This document shows positions 38,908 through 51,777 of a stretch of 64,000 nucleotides of DNA, piece after piece; positions within the stretch are counted from its first letter, which is position 1; each line of letters starts with the position of its first letter. Under the pieces are notes generated by a model. It had not been told where the DNA came from. It was given only the letters and a program-made list of their open reading frames with translations, and did no database searches. Source of the stretch: Odiellus spinosus. Its lineage: Eukaryota; Arthropoda; Arachnida; Opiliones; Phalangiidae. The position numbers were made by a program, and so were the translations under genes. The stretch spans positions 27,846,706 through 27,910,705 of the forward strand of contig OY987226.1 of NCBI GenBank assembly GCA_963920705.1, in the 5' to 3' direction.

Positions 38908-41704
38908 TTCACAAGTATATATCGACAAATTTCCGAATTATAGATCCACAAATTTCCCAAGTATAGATCCACAAATTTCCCAAGTATAGATCCACAAATT
39001 TCCCAAGCATAGATCCACAAATTTCCCAATCATATATCCACAAATTTCCTAAGTATAGATCCACAAATTTCCCAAGTATAGATCCACAAATTTCCGAAGT
39101 ATAGATCTACAAATTTCCCAAGTATAGATCCACAAATTTCCCAAGCATTGATCCACAAATTTCCCAAGTATAGATCCACAAATTTCCCAAGTATAGATCC
39201 ACAAATTTCCCAAGTATAGATCCACAAATTTCCCAAGTATAGATCCACAAATTTCCCAAGCATTGATCCACAAATTTCCCAAGTATAGATCCGCAAATTT
39301 CCGAGGTATAGATCCGCAAAATTCCCAAGAATAGATCCGCAAAATTCCCAAGCATAGATCCATAAATTTCCGAAGTATAGATCCGCAAATTTCTCAAGAA
39401 TAGATCGACAAATTTCCCAAGTATAGATCCACCAATTTCCCAAGTATAGATCCACCAATTTCCCAAGTATAGATTCACAAATTTCCCAAGTATAGATCCA
39501 AAAATTTCCCAAGTAAAGATCCACCAATTTCTCAAGTATAGATCCACAAATTTCCCAAGTATAGATCCACAAATTTCCCAAGCATTGATCCACAAATTTC
39601 CCAAGTATAGATCCGCAAATTTCCGAGGTATAGATCCGCAAAATTCCCAAGCATAGATCCATAAATTTCCGAAGTATAGATCCGCAAATTTCTCAAGAAT
39701 AGATCGACAAATTTCCCAAGTATAGATCCACCAATTTCCCAAGTATAGATCCACAAATTTCCCGAGTATAGATTCACAAATTTCCCAAGTATAGATCCAA
39801 AAATTTCCCAAGTAAAGATCCACCAATTTCTCAAGTACAGATCCACAAATTTCCCAAGTATTGATAGACAAATTTCCCAAGTATTGATCCACAAATTTCC
39901 CAAGCATTGATCCACAAATTTCCCAAGCATTGATCCACAAATTTCCCAAGTATAGATCCGCAAATTTCCGAGGTATAGATCCGCAAAATTCCCAAGCATA
40001 GATCCATAAATTTCCGAAGTATAGATCCGCAAATTTCTCAAGAATAGATCGACAAATTTCCCAAGTATAGATCCACCAATTTCCCAAGTATAGATCCACA
40101 AATTTCCCGAGTATAGATTCACAAATTTCCCAAGTATAGATCCAAAAATTTCCCAAGTAAAGATCCACCAATTTCTCAAGTACAGATCCACAAATTTCCC
40201 AAGTATTGATAGACAAATTTCCCAAGTATTGATCGACAAATTTCCTAAGTATAGATACACAAGTTTCCCAAGTATAGATCCACAAATTTACCGGTAAAGA
40301 TACACAAATTTCCCAAGCATTGATCCACAAATTTCCCAAGTATAGATCCGCAAAATTCCCAAGTATAGATCCGCAAAATTCCCAAGTATAGATCCACAAA
40401 TTTCCCAAGTATAGATCCACAAATTTCATAAGTATAGATCCACAAATTTCCCAAGCATTGATCCACAAATTTCCCAAGTGTAGATCCGCAAATTTCCGAG
40501 GTATAGATCCGCAAAATTCCCAAGTATAGATCCGCAAAATTCCCAAGTATAGATCCGCAAAATTCCCAAGAATAGATCCGCAAAATTCCCAAGTATAGAT
40601 CCACAAATTTTCCAAGTATAGATCCACAAATTTCCCAAGTATAGATCCACCAATTTCTCAAGTACACAAATTTCCCAAGTATTGATCGTCAAATTTTACA
40701 AGTATATATCGACAAATTTCCGAATTATAGATCACCAAATTTCCCAAGTATAGATCCACAAATTTCCCAAGTATAGATGCACAAATTTCCCAAGCATTGA
40801 TCCACAAATTTCCCAAGTATAGATCCACAAATTTCCCAAGTATAGATCCACAAATTTCCCAAGCATTGATCCACAAATTTCCCAAGTATAGATCCACAAA
40901 TTTCCCAAGCATAGATCCGCCAGTTTCCCAAGTATAGATCCAAAAATTTCCCAAGTAAAGATCCACCAATTTCCCAAGTATTGATCGACAAATTTCCCAA
41001 GTATTGATCGACAAATTTCCTAAGTATAGATACACAAATTTCCCAAGTATAGATCCACATATTTCCCGAATATAGATCCTCAAGTTTCCCAAGTATAGAT
41101 CCACAAATTTACCGACTATAGATACACAAATTTCCCAAGCATTGATCCACAAAATTCCCAAGTATAGATCCGCAAAATTCCCAAGTATAGATCCACAAAT
41201 TTCCCAAGTATAGATCCACAAATTTCCTAAGTATAGATCCACAAATTTCCCAAGCATTGATCCACAAATTTCCCAAGTATAGATCCGCAAATTTCCGAAG
41301 TATAGATCCGCAAAATTCCCAAGTATAGATCCGCAAAATTCCCAAGTATAGATCCACAAATTTTCCAAGTATAGATCCAAAAATTTCCCAAGTATAGATC
41401 CCAAAATTTCCCAAGTATAGATCCACAAATTTCCTAAGTATAGATCCACCAATTTCTCAAGTACACAAATTTCCCAAGTATTGATCGTCAAATTTCACAA
41501 GTATATATCGACAAATTTCCGAATTATAGATCCACAAATTTCCCAAGTATAGATCCACAAATTTCCCAAGTATAGATCCACAAATTTCCCAAGCATAGAT
41601 CCACAAATTTCCCAATCATATATCCACAAATTTCCTAAGTATAGATCCCCAAATTTCTCAAGTATAGATCCACAAATTTCCCAAGTATAGATCCACAAAT
41701 TTCC
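38908..41704 (+). repeat. 3,592-bp tandem duplication, copy 2 (about 2.8 kb retained)
   Basis: Second copy, directly adjoining the first but matching only to about 41704, where this copy reads TTTCCAAAGTATAG and copy 1 reads TTTCCGAAGTATAG, followed by an extra GATCTAC monomer. Beyond that point the order of variants differs, so this copy was truncated or replaced by recombination with another Q segment. Confidence 0.85.
40684..41482 (+). repeat. P block (799 bp), copy 2
   Basis: Same start and end monomers and same internal order of rare variants as copy 1, at an offset of 3,592 bp as part of the 3.59-kb duplication. It matches copy 3 (45304) at an offset of 4,620 bp. Confidence 0.86.
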
Positions 41705-42962
41705 AAAGTATAGATCTACAAATTTCCCAAGTATAGATCTACAAATTTCCCAAGTATAGATCCACAAATTTCCCAAGCATTGATCCACAAATTTCCCAAG
41801 TATAGATCCACAAATTTCCCAAGTATAGATCCGCAAATTTCCGAGGTATAGATCCGCAAAATTCCCAAGAATAGATCCGCAAAATTCCCAAGCATAGATC
41901 CATAAATTTCCGAAGTATAGATCCGCAAATTTCTCAAGAATAGATCGACAAATTTCCCAAGTATAGATCCACCAATTTCCCAAGTATAGATCCACAAATT
42001 TCCCAAGTATAGATTCACAAATTTCCCAAGTATAGATCCAAAAATTTCCCAAGTAAAGATCCACCAATTTCTCAAGTATAGATCCACAAATTTCCCAAGT
42101 ATAGATCCACAAATTTCCCAAGCATTGATCCACAAATTTCCCAAGTATAGATCCGCAAATTTCCGAGGTATAGATCCGCAAAATTCCCAAGCATAGATCC
42201 ATAAATTTCCGAAGTATAGATCCGCAAATTTCTCAAGAATAGATCGACAAATTTCCCAAGTATAGATCCACCAATTTCCCAAGTATAGATCCACAAATTT
42301 CCCGAGTATAGATTCACAAATTTCCCAAGTATAGATCCAAAAATTTCCCAAGTAAAGATCCACCAATTTCTCAAGTACAGATCCACAAATTTCCCAAGTA
42401 TTGATAGACAAATTTACCAAGTATTGATCCACAAATTTCCCAAGCATTGATCCACAAATTTCCCAAGTATAGATCCGCAAATTTCCGAGGTATAGATCCG
42501 CAAAATTCCCAAGCATAGATCCATAAATTTCCGAAGTATAGATCCGCAAATTTCTCAAGAATAGATCGACAAATTTCCCAAGTATAGATCCACCAATTTC
42601 CCAAGTATAGATCCACAAATTTCCCGAGTATAGATTCACAAATTTCCCAAGTATAGATCCAAAAATTTCCCAAGTAAAGATCCACCAATTTCTCAAGTAC
42701 AGATCCACAAATTTCCCAAGTATTGATAGACAAATTTCCCAAGTATTGATCGACAAATTTCCTAAGTATAGATACACAAGTTTCCCAAGTATAGATCCAC
42801 AAATTTACCGGTAAAGATACACAAATTTCCCAAGCATTGATCCACAAATTTCCCAAGTATAGATCCGCAAAATTCCCAAGTATAGATCCGCAAAATTCCC
42901 AAGTATAGATCCACAAATTTCCCAAGTATAGATCCACAAATTTCATAAGTATAGATCCACAA

Positions 42963-44177
42963 ATTTCCCAAGCATTGATCCACAAATTTCCCAAGTGTAG
43001 ATCCGCAAATTTCCGAGGTATAGATCCGCAAAATTCCCAAGTATAGATCCGCAAAATTCCCAAGTATAGATCCGCAAAATTCCCAAGAATAGATCCGCAA
43101 AATTCCCAAGTATAGATCCACAAATTTTCCAAGTATAGATCCACAAATTTCCCAAGTATAGATCCACCAATTTCTCAAGTACACAAATTTCCCAAGTATT
43201 GATCGTCAAATTTTACAAGTATATATCGACAAATTTCCGAATTATAGATCACCAAATTTCCCAAGTATAGATCCACAAATTTCCCAAGTATAGATGCACA
43301 AATTTCCCAAGCATTGATCCACAAATTTCCCAAGTATAGATGCACAAATTTCCCAAGCATTGATCGACAAATTTCCTAAGTATAGATACACAAATTTCCC
43401 AAGTATAGATCCACATATTTCCCGAATATAGATCCTCAAGTTTCCCAAGTATAGATCCACAAATTTACCGACTATAGATACACAAATTTCCCAAGCATTG
43501 ATCCACAAAATTCCCAAGTATAGATCCGCAAAATTCCCAAGTATAGATCCACAAATTTCCCAAGTATAGATCCACAAATTTCCTAAGTATAGATCCACAA
43601 ATTTCCCAAGCATTGATCCACAAATTTCCCAAGTATAGATCCGCAAATTTCCGAAGTATAGATCCGCAAAATTCCCAAGTATAGATCCGCAAAATTCCCA
43701 AGTATAGATCCACAAATTTTCCAAGTATAGATCCAAAAATTTCCCAAGTATAGATCCCAAAATTTCCCAAGTATAGATCCACAAATTTCCTAAGTATAGA
43801 TCCACCAATTTCTCAAGTACACAAATTTCCCAAGTATTGATCGTCAAATTTCACAAGTATATATCGACAAATTTCCGAATTATAGATCCACAAATTTCCC
43901 AAGTATAGATCCACAAATTTCCCAAGTATAGATCCACAAATTTCCCAAGCATAGATCCACAAATTTCCCAATCATATATCCACAAATTTCCTAAGTATAG
44001 ATCCCCAAATTTCTCAAGTATAGATCCACAAATTTCCCAAGTATAGATCCACAAATTTCCAAAGTATAGATCTACAAATTTCCCAAGTATAGATCCACAA
44101 ATTTCCCAAGCATTGATCCACAAATTTCCCAAGTATAGATCCACAAATTTCCCAAGTATAGATCCACAAATTTCCCA
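42963..44177 (+). repeat. 1.2-kb block R, copy 1 (recurs 8,815 bp downstream)
   Basis: This block spans the end of a Q segment, the shortened P block and the first 340 bases of the next Q segment. Everything checked recurs at an offset of 8,815 bp (AAGTGTAGATCCGC at 42993 and 51808; GATCGTC at 43201 and 52016, 43839 and 52654), with no difference found. The match stops near 44177, where the partner turns into AAGTGTAGATCCAC. Confidence 0.85.
43201..43838 (+). repeat. Shortened P block (638 bp), copy 1
   Basis: It begins and ends like a full P block but lacks 161 bp net, exactly seven monomers. The join lies near 43340-43375, where a second TAGATGCAC monomer is followed directly by AAGCATTGATCGAC and the CCTAAGTATAG monomer; CCGCCAGTTTCCC is missing. 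An identical shortened block lies at 52016. Confidence 0.85.
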
Positions 44178-45303
44178 AGTATAGATCCGCAAATTTCCGA
44201 GGTATAGATCCGCAAAATTCCCAAGAATAGATCCGCAAAATTCCCAAGCATAGATCCATAAATTTCCGAAGTATAGATCCGCAAATTTCTCAAGAATAGA
44301 TCGACAAATTTCCCAAGTATAGATCCACCAATTTCCCAAGTATAGATTCACAAATTTCCCAAGTATAGATCCAAAAATTTCCCAAGTAAAGATCCACCAA
44401 TTTCTCAAGTATAGATCCACAAATTTCCCAAGTATAGATCCACAAATTTCCCAAGCATTGATCCACAAATTTCCCAAGTATAGATCCGCAAATTTCCGAG
44501 GTATAGATCCGCAAAATTCCCAAGCATAGATCCATAAATTTCCGAAGTATAGATCCGCAAATTTCTCAAGAATAGATCGACAAATTTCCCAAGTATAGAT
44601 CCACCAATTTCCCAAGTATAGATCCACAAATTTCCCGAGTATAGATTCACAAATTTCCCAAGTATAGATCCAAAAATTTCCCAAGTAAAGATCCACCAAT
44701 TTCTCAAGTACAGATCCACAAATTTCCCAAGTATTGATAGACAAATTTACCAAGTATTGATCCACAAATTTCCCAAGCATTGATCCACAAATTTCCCAAG
44801 TATAGATCCGCAAATTTCCGAGGTATAGATCCGCAAAATTCCCAAGCATAGATCCATAAATTTCCGAAGTATAGATCCGCAAATTTCTCAAGAATAGATC
44901 GACAAATTTCCCAAGTATAGATCCACCAATTTCCCAAGTATAGATCCACAAATTTCCCGAGTATAGATTCACAAATTTCCCAAGTATAGATCCAAAAATT
45001 TCCCAAGTAAAGATCCACCAATTTCTCAAGTACAGATCCACAAATTTCCCAAGTATTGATAGACAAATTTCCCAAGTATTGATCGACAAATTTCCTAAGT
45101 ATAGATACACAAGTTTCCCAAGTATAGATCCACAAATTTACCGGTAAAGATACACAAATTTCCCAAGCATTGATCCACAAATTTCCCAAGTATAGATCCG
45201 CAAAATTCCCAAGTATAGATCCGCAAATTTTCCAAGTATAGATCCACAAATTTCCCAAGTATAGATCCACCAATTTCTCAAGTACACAAATTTCCCAAGT
45301 ATT

Positions 45304-46102
45304 GATCGTCAAATTTTACAAGTATATATCGACAAATTTCCGAATTATAGATCACCAAATTTCCCAAGTATAGATCCACAAATTTCCCAAGTATAGATGC
45401 ACAAATTTCCCAAGCATTGATCCACAAATTTCCCAAGTATAGATCCACAAATTTCCCAAGTATAGATCCACAAATTTCCCAAGCATTGATCCACAAATTT
45501 CCCAAGTATAGATCCACAAATTTCCCAAGCATAGATCCGCCAGTTTCCCAAGTATAGATCCAAAAATTTCCCAAGTAAAGATCCACCAATTTCCCAAGTA
45601 TTGATCGACAAATTTCCCAAGTATTGATCGACAAATTTCCTAAGTATAGATACACAAATTTCCCAAGTATAGATCCACATATTTCCCGAATATAGATCCT
45701 CAAGTTTCCCAAGTATAGATCCACAAATTTACCGACTATAGATACACAAATTTCCCAAGCATTGATCCACAAAATTCCCAAGTATAGATCCGCAAAATTC
45801 CCAAGTATAGATCCACAAATTTCCCAAGTATAGATCCACAAATTTCCTAAGTATAGATCCACAAATTTCCCAAGCATTGATCCACAAATTTCCCAAGTAT
45901 AGATCCGCAAATTTCCGAAGTATAGATCCGCAAAATTCCCAAGTATAGATCCGCAAAATTCCCAAGTATAGATCCACAAATTTTCCAAGTATAGATCCAA
46001 AAATTTCCCAAGTATAGATCCCAAAATTTCCCAAGTATAGATCCACAAATTTCCTAAGTATAGATCCACCAATTTCTCAAGTACACAAATTTCCCAAGTA
46101 TT
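45304..46102 (+). repeat. P block (799 bp), copy 3
   Basis: Full-length P with the same variant order. It is followed by a Q segment of 1,442 bp that leads to the next P block. Confidence 0.86.
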
Positions 46103-47544
46103 GATCGTCAAATTTCACAAGTATATATCGACAAATTTCCGAATTATAGATCCACAAATTTCCCAAGTATAGATCCACAAATTTCCCAAGTATAGATCCA
46201 CAAATTTCCCAAGCATAGATCCACAAATTTCCCAATCATATATCCACAAATTTCCTAAGTATAGATCCCCAAATTTCTCAAGTATAGATCCACAAATTTC
46301 CCAAGTATAGATCCACAAATTTCCGAAGTATAGATCTACAAATTTCCCAAGTATAGATCCACAAATTTCCCAAGCATTGATCCACAAATTTCCCAAGTAT
46401 AGATCCACAAATTTCCCAAGTATAGATCCACAAATTTCCCAAGTATAGATCCACAAATTTCCCAAGCATTGATCCACAAATTTCCCAAGTATAGATCCGC
46501 AAATTTCCGAGGTATAGATCCGCAAAATTCCCAAGCATAGATCCGCAAAATTCCCAAGCATAGATCCATAAATTTCCGAAGTATAGATCCGCAAATTTCT
46601 CAAGAATAGATCGACAAATTTCCCAAGTATAGATCCATCAATTTCCCAAGTATAGATCCACAAATTTCCCAAGTATAGATTCACAAATTTCCCAAGTATA
46701 GATCCAAAAATTTCCCAAGTAAAGATCCACCAATTTCTCAAGTATAGATCCACAAATTTCCCAAGTATAGATCCACAAATTTCCCAAGCATTGATCCACA
46801 AATTTCCCAAGTATAGATCCGCAAATTTCCGAGGTATAGATCCGCAAAATTCCCAAGTATAGATCCGCAAAATTCCCAAGCATAGATCCATAAATTTCCG
46901 AAGTATAGATCCGCAAATTTCTCAAGAATAGATCGACAAATTTCCCAAGTATAGATCCACCAATTTCCCAAGTATAGATCCACAAATTTCCCGAGTATAG
47001 ATTCACAAATTTCCCAAGTATAGATCCAAAAATTTCCCAAGTAAAGATCCACCAATTTCTCAAGTACAGATCCACAAATTTCCCAAGTATTGATAGACAA
47101 ATTTCCCAAGTATTGATCGACAAATTTCCTAAGTATAGATACACAAGTTTCTCAAGTATAGATCCACAAATTTACCGGTAAAGATACACAAATTTCCCAA
47201 GCATTGATCCACAAATTTCCCAAGTATAGATCCGCAAAATTCCCAAGTATAGATCCGCAAAATTCCCAAGTATAGATCCACAAATTTCATAAGTATAGAT
47301 CCACAAATTTCCCAAGCATTAATCCACAAATTTCCCAAGTGTAGATCCGCAAATTTCCGAGGTATAGATCCGCAAAATTCCCAAGTATAGATCCGCAAAA
47401 TTCCCAAGTATAGATCCGCAAAATTCCCAAGAATAGATCCGCAAAATTCCCAAGTATAGATCCACAAATTTTCCAAGTATAGATCCACAAATTTCCTAAG
47501 TATAGATCCACCAATTTCTCAAGTACACAAATTTCCCAAGTATT

Positions 47545-48343
47545 GATCGTCAAATTTTACAAGTATATATCGACAAATTTCCGAATTATAGATCACCAAA
47601 TTTCCCAAGTATAGATCCACAAATTTCCCAAGTATAGATGCACAAATTTCCCAAGCATTGATCCACAAATTTCCCAAGTATAGATCCACAAATTTCCCAA
47701 GTATAGATCCACAAATTTCCCAAGCATTGATCCACAAATTTCCCAAGTATAGATCCACAAATTTCCCAAGCATAGATCCGCCAGTTTCCCAAGTATAGAT
47801 CCAAAAATTTCCCAAGTAAAGATCCACCAATTTCCCAAGTATTGATCGACAAATTTCCCAAGTATTGATCGACAAATTTCCTAAGTATAGATACACAAAT
47901 TTCCCAAGTATAGATCCACATATTTCCCGAATATAGATCCTCAAGTTTCCCAAGTATAGATCCACAAATTTGCCGACTATAGATACACAAATTTCCCAAG
48001 CATTGATCCACAAAATTCCCAAGTATAGATCCGCAAAATTCCCAAGTATAGATCCACAAATTTCCCAAGTATAGATCCACAAATTTCCTAAGTATAGATC
48101 CACAAATTTCCCAAGCATTGATCCACAAATTTCCCAAGTATAGATCCGCAAATTTCCGAAGTATAGATCCGCAAAATTCCCAAGTATAGATCCGCAAAAT
48201 TCCCAAGTATAGATCCACAAATTTTCCAAGTATAGATCCAAAAATTTCCCAAGTATAGATCCCAAAATTTCCCAAGTATAGATCCACAAATTTCCTAAGT
48301 ATAGATCCACCAATTTCTCAAGTACACAAATTTCCCAAGTATT
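47545..48343 (+). repeat. P block (799 bp), copy 4
   Basis: Full-length P, 2,241 bp after copy 3. One substitution was noted: G at 47972 (TTTGCCGACTATAG) where the other copies have A. Confidence 0.86.
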
Positions 48344-49808
48344 GATCGTCAAATTTCACAAGTATATATCGACAAATTTCCGAATTATAGATCCACAAAT
48401 TTCCCAAGTATAGATCCACAAATTTCCCAAGTATAGATCCACAAATTTCCCAAGTATAGATCCACAAATTTCCCAAGCATAGATCCACAAATTTCCCAAT
48501 CATATATCCACAAATTTCCTAAGTATAGATCCCCAAATTTCTCAAGTATAGATCTACAAATTTCCCAAGTATAGATCCACAAATTTCCCAAGCATTGATC
48601 CACAAATTTCCCAAGTATAGATCCACAAATTTCCCAAGTATAGATCCACAAATTTCCCAAGTATAAATCCACAAATTTCCCAAGTATAGATCCACAAATT
48701 TCCCAAGCATTGATCCACAAATTTCCCAAGTATAGATCCGCAAATTTCCGAGGTATAGATCCGCAAAATTCCCAAGTATAGATCCGCAAAATTCCCAAGC
48801 ATAGATCCATAAATTTCCGAAGTATAGATCCGCAAATTTCTCAAGAATAGATCGACAAATTTCCCAAGTATAGATCCACCAATTTCCCAAGTATAGATCC
48901 ACAAATTTCCCAAGTATAGATTCACAAATTTCCCAAGTATAGATCCAAAAATTTCCCAAGTAAAGATCCACCAATTTCTCAAGTATAGATCCACAAATTT
49001 CCCAAGTATAGATCCACAAATTTCCCAAGCATTGATCCACAAATTTCCCAAGTATAGATCCGCAAATTTCCGAGGTATAGATCCGCAAAATTCCCAAGTA
49101 TAGATCCGCAAAATTCCCAAGCATAGATCCATAAATTTCCGAAGTATAGATCCGCAAATTTCTCAAGAATAGATCGACAAATTTCCCAAGTATAGATCCA
49201 CCAATTTCCCAAGTATAGATCCACAAATTTCCCGAGTATAGATTCACAAATTTCCCAAGTATAGATCCAAAAATTTCCCAAGTAAAGATCCACCAATTTC
49301 TCAAGTACAGATCCACAAATTTCCCAAGTATTGATAGACAAATTTCCCAAGTATTGATCGACAAATTTCCTAAGTATAGATACACAAGTTTCCCAAGTAT
49401 AGATCCACAAATTTACCGGTAAAGATACACAAATTTCCCAAGCATTGATCCACAAATTTCCCAAGTATAGATCCGCAAAATTCCCAAGTATAGATCCGCA
49501 AAATTCCCAAGTATAGATCCACAAATTTCCCAAGTATAGATCCACAAATTTCATAAGTATAGATCCACAAATTTCCCAAGCATTGATCCACAAATTTCCC
49601 AAGTGTAGATCCGCAAATTTCCGAGGTATAGATCCGCAAAATTCCCAAGTATAGATCCGCAAAATTCCCAAGTATAGATCCGCAAAATTCCCAAGAATAG
49701 ATCCGCAAAATTCCCAAGTATAGATCCACAAATTTTCCAAGTATAGATCCACAAATTTCCTAAGTATAGATCCACCAATTTCTCAAGTACACAAATTTCC
49801 CAAGTATT

Positions 49809-50060
49809 GATCGTCAAATTTTACAAGTATATATCGACAAATTTCCGAATTATAGATCACCAAATTTCCCAAGTATAGATCCACAAATTTCCCAAGCATA
49901 GATCCACAAATTTCCCAAGCATTGATCCACAAATTTCCCAAGTATAGATCCACAAATTTCCCAAGTATAGATCCACAAATTTCCCAAGCATTGATCCACA
50001 AATTTCCCAAGTATAGATCCACAAATTTCCCAAGCATAGATCCGCCAGTTTCCCAAGTAT
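49809..50060 (+). repeat. Truncated P block
   Basis: It starts like P (GATCGTCAAATTTTAC, then TAGATCACCAAATTT) and continues to the CCGCCAGTTTCCC monomer near 50041, then breaks off into TTTACCGAGTATAG and a short-monomer series like module M. One variant differs from full P: AAGCATAGATCCAC near 49890 in place of AAGTATAGATGCAC. This is the right edge of the regular P/Q region. Confidence 0.8.
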
Positions 50061-50148
50061 AGATCCACAAATTTACCGAGTATAGATACACAAATTTCCG
50101 AAGATCCACAAATTTATGAAGTATAGATCCACAAATTTCCAAAGTATA
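50061..50148 (+). repeat. Module M fragment
   Basis: The sequence runs TTTACCGAGTATAG, TTTCCGAAGATCC (short monomer lacking TATA), TTTATGAAGTATAG and TTTCCAAAGTATAG. It is the beginning of module M as seen at 11165, but with TTTATGAAG in place of AATTAATGAAG. The same altered form opens the fuller copy at 51222. Confidence 0.75.
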
Positions 50149-51080
50149 GATCCACCAATTTCTCAAGTATAGATCCACAAATTTACCAAGTATAGATCCA
50201 CCAATTTCTCAAGTATAGATCGACAAATTTCCAGGGTATAGATCCACAAATTTCCCAAGTATATATCCACAAGGTTTCCAAGTATTGATCGACAAATTTC
50301 CCAAGTATTGATCGACAAATTTCCCAAGTATTGATCGACAAATTTCCCAAGTATTGATCGACAAATTTCCCAAGTATAGATACACAAATTTCCCAAGTGT
50401 AGATCCACAAATTTCCCAATTAGAGATACACAAATTTCCCAAGTATACATCCACAAATTTCCCAATTAGAGATAGATCCACCATTTTCTCAAGTATAGAT
50501 ACACATTTCCCAAGCATTGATCCACAAATTTCCCAAGCATTGATCCACAAATTTCCCATGTATAGATCCGCAAATTTCCCATGTATAGATCCGCAAATTT
50601 CCAAAGTATAGATCCACCAATTTCTCAAGTATAGATCCACAAATTTACCAAGTATAGATCCACCAATTTCTCAAGTATAGATCGACAAATTTCCAGGGTA
50701 TAGATCCACAAATTTCCCAAGTATATATCCACAAGTTTTCCAAGTATTGATCGACAAATTTTCCAAGTATTGATCGACAAATTTCCCAAGTATTGATCGA
50801 CAAATTTCCCAAGTATTGATCGACAAATTTCCCAAGTATAGATACACAAATTTCCCAAGTGTAGATCCACAAATTTCCCAATAAGAGTAACACAAATTTC
50901 CCAAGTATACATCCACAAATTTCCTAAGTATAGATCCACCATTTTCTCAAGTATAGATCCTTAAATTTACCGAGTATAGATACACATTTCCCAAGCATTG
51001 ATCCACAAATTTCCCAAGCATTGATCCACAAATTTCCCATGTATAGATCCGCAAATTTCCCATGTATAGATCCACCAATT
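50149..51080 (+). repeat. Tandem pair of about 462-bp units
   Basis: Two adjacent copies, about 50149-50610 and 50611-51080, with an offset of 462 bp at the TTTACCAAGTATAG monomer (50182 and 50644). Both contain CCAGGGTATAG, then CCACAAGGTTTCC or CCACAAGTTTTCC, four consecutive AAGTATTGATCGAC monomers, AAGTGTAG, an AATTAGAG/AATAAGAG variant, AAGTATACATCC, CACATTTCCC (short) and CCCATGTATAG. Small indels separate the copies (for example an extra GATA near 50471 in copy 1), so they are older than the 907-bp and 6.19-kb duplications. Confidence 0.8.
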
Positions 51081-51777
51081 TCTCAAGTACAGATCCACAA
51101 ATTTCCCAAGTATTGATCGATAAATTTCACAAGTATATATCGACAAATTTCCGAATTTTAGATCCACAAATTTCCCAAGTATAGATCCACAAATTTCCCA
51201 AGTATAGATCCACAAATTTCCTAAGATCCACAAATTTATGAAGTATAGATCCACAAATTTCCAAAGTATAGATCCACCAATTTCTCAAATAGATCCACAA
51301 ACTTCCAAAGTATAGATCCCCAAATTTCCGAAGTATAGATCCACCAATTTCCCAAGAATGGATCCAAAATTTCCCAAGTATAGATCCACAAATTTCTAAA
51401 GTAGATCCACAAATTTCCCAAGCATAGATCCACAAATTTCCCGAGTATAGATCCGCAAGTTTCCCAAGTATAGATCCACAAATTTCCCAAGCATTGATCC
51501 ACAAATTTCCCAAGCATAGATCCACAAATTTCCGAAGTATAGATCCGTAAATTTACCAAGTATAGATCTACAAATTTCTGAATTGTAGATCCACCAATTT
51601 CTCAAGCATAGATCCACAAACTTCCAAAGTATAGATCCACAAATTTCCGAAGTATAGATCCACCAATTTCCCAAGTATGGATCCAAAATTTCCCAAGTAT
51701 AGATCCACAAATTTCCCAAGTAGATCCGGAAATTTCCCAAGTATAGATCGACAAATTTCCAGGGTATAGATCCACAA
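51081..51777 (+). repeat. Mosaic of B-type monomers with module M, copy 5
   Basis: From about 51222 the module M series appears: TTTCCTAAGATCC, TTTATGAAG, TTTCCAAAG, CTCAAATAGATCC (short), CAAACTTCC, CAAGAATGGATCC, CAAAATTTCCC, AAAGTAGATCC. A second partial series follows at 51600-51735 (CAAACTTCC, AGTATGGATCC, CAAAATTTCCC, AAGTAGATCC, CCAGGGTATAG). This is stratum B material 34 kb away from its main location. The join to block R copy 2 lies near 51778. Confidence 0.78.

Larger units (their letters stand above)
41483..49808 (+). repeat. P/Q higher-order repeat region, Q segments
   Basis: Between P blocks lie Q segments of related structure: 1,718 bp (41483-43200), 1,465 bp (43839-45303), 1,442 bp (46103-47544) and 1,465 bp (48344-49808). 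Upstream Q-like segments are 1,787 bp (35305) and 1,810 bp (38874). All differences are multiples of 23 bp (23, 92, 253). Q is marked by CAATCATATATCC, ACCCCAAATTTCTC, CCGAGGTATAG, CAAGAATAGATCGAC, GATTCACAAATT, TACCGGTAAAG and a run of CCGCAAAATTCCC monomers. P plus Q gives an HOR of 2,241-2,264 bp, about 97-98 monomers. Confidence 0.83.
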
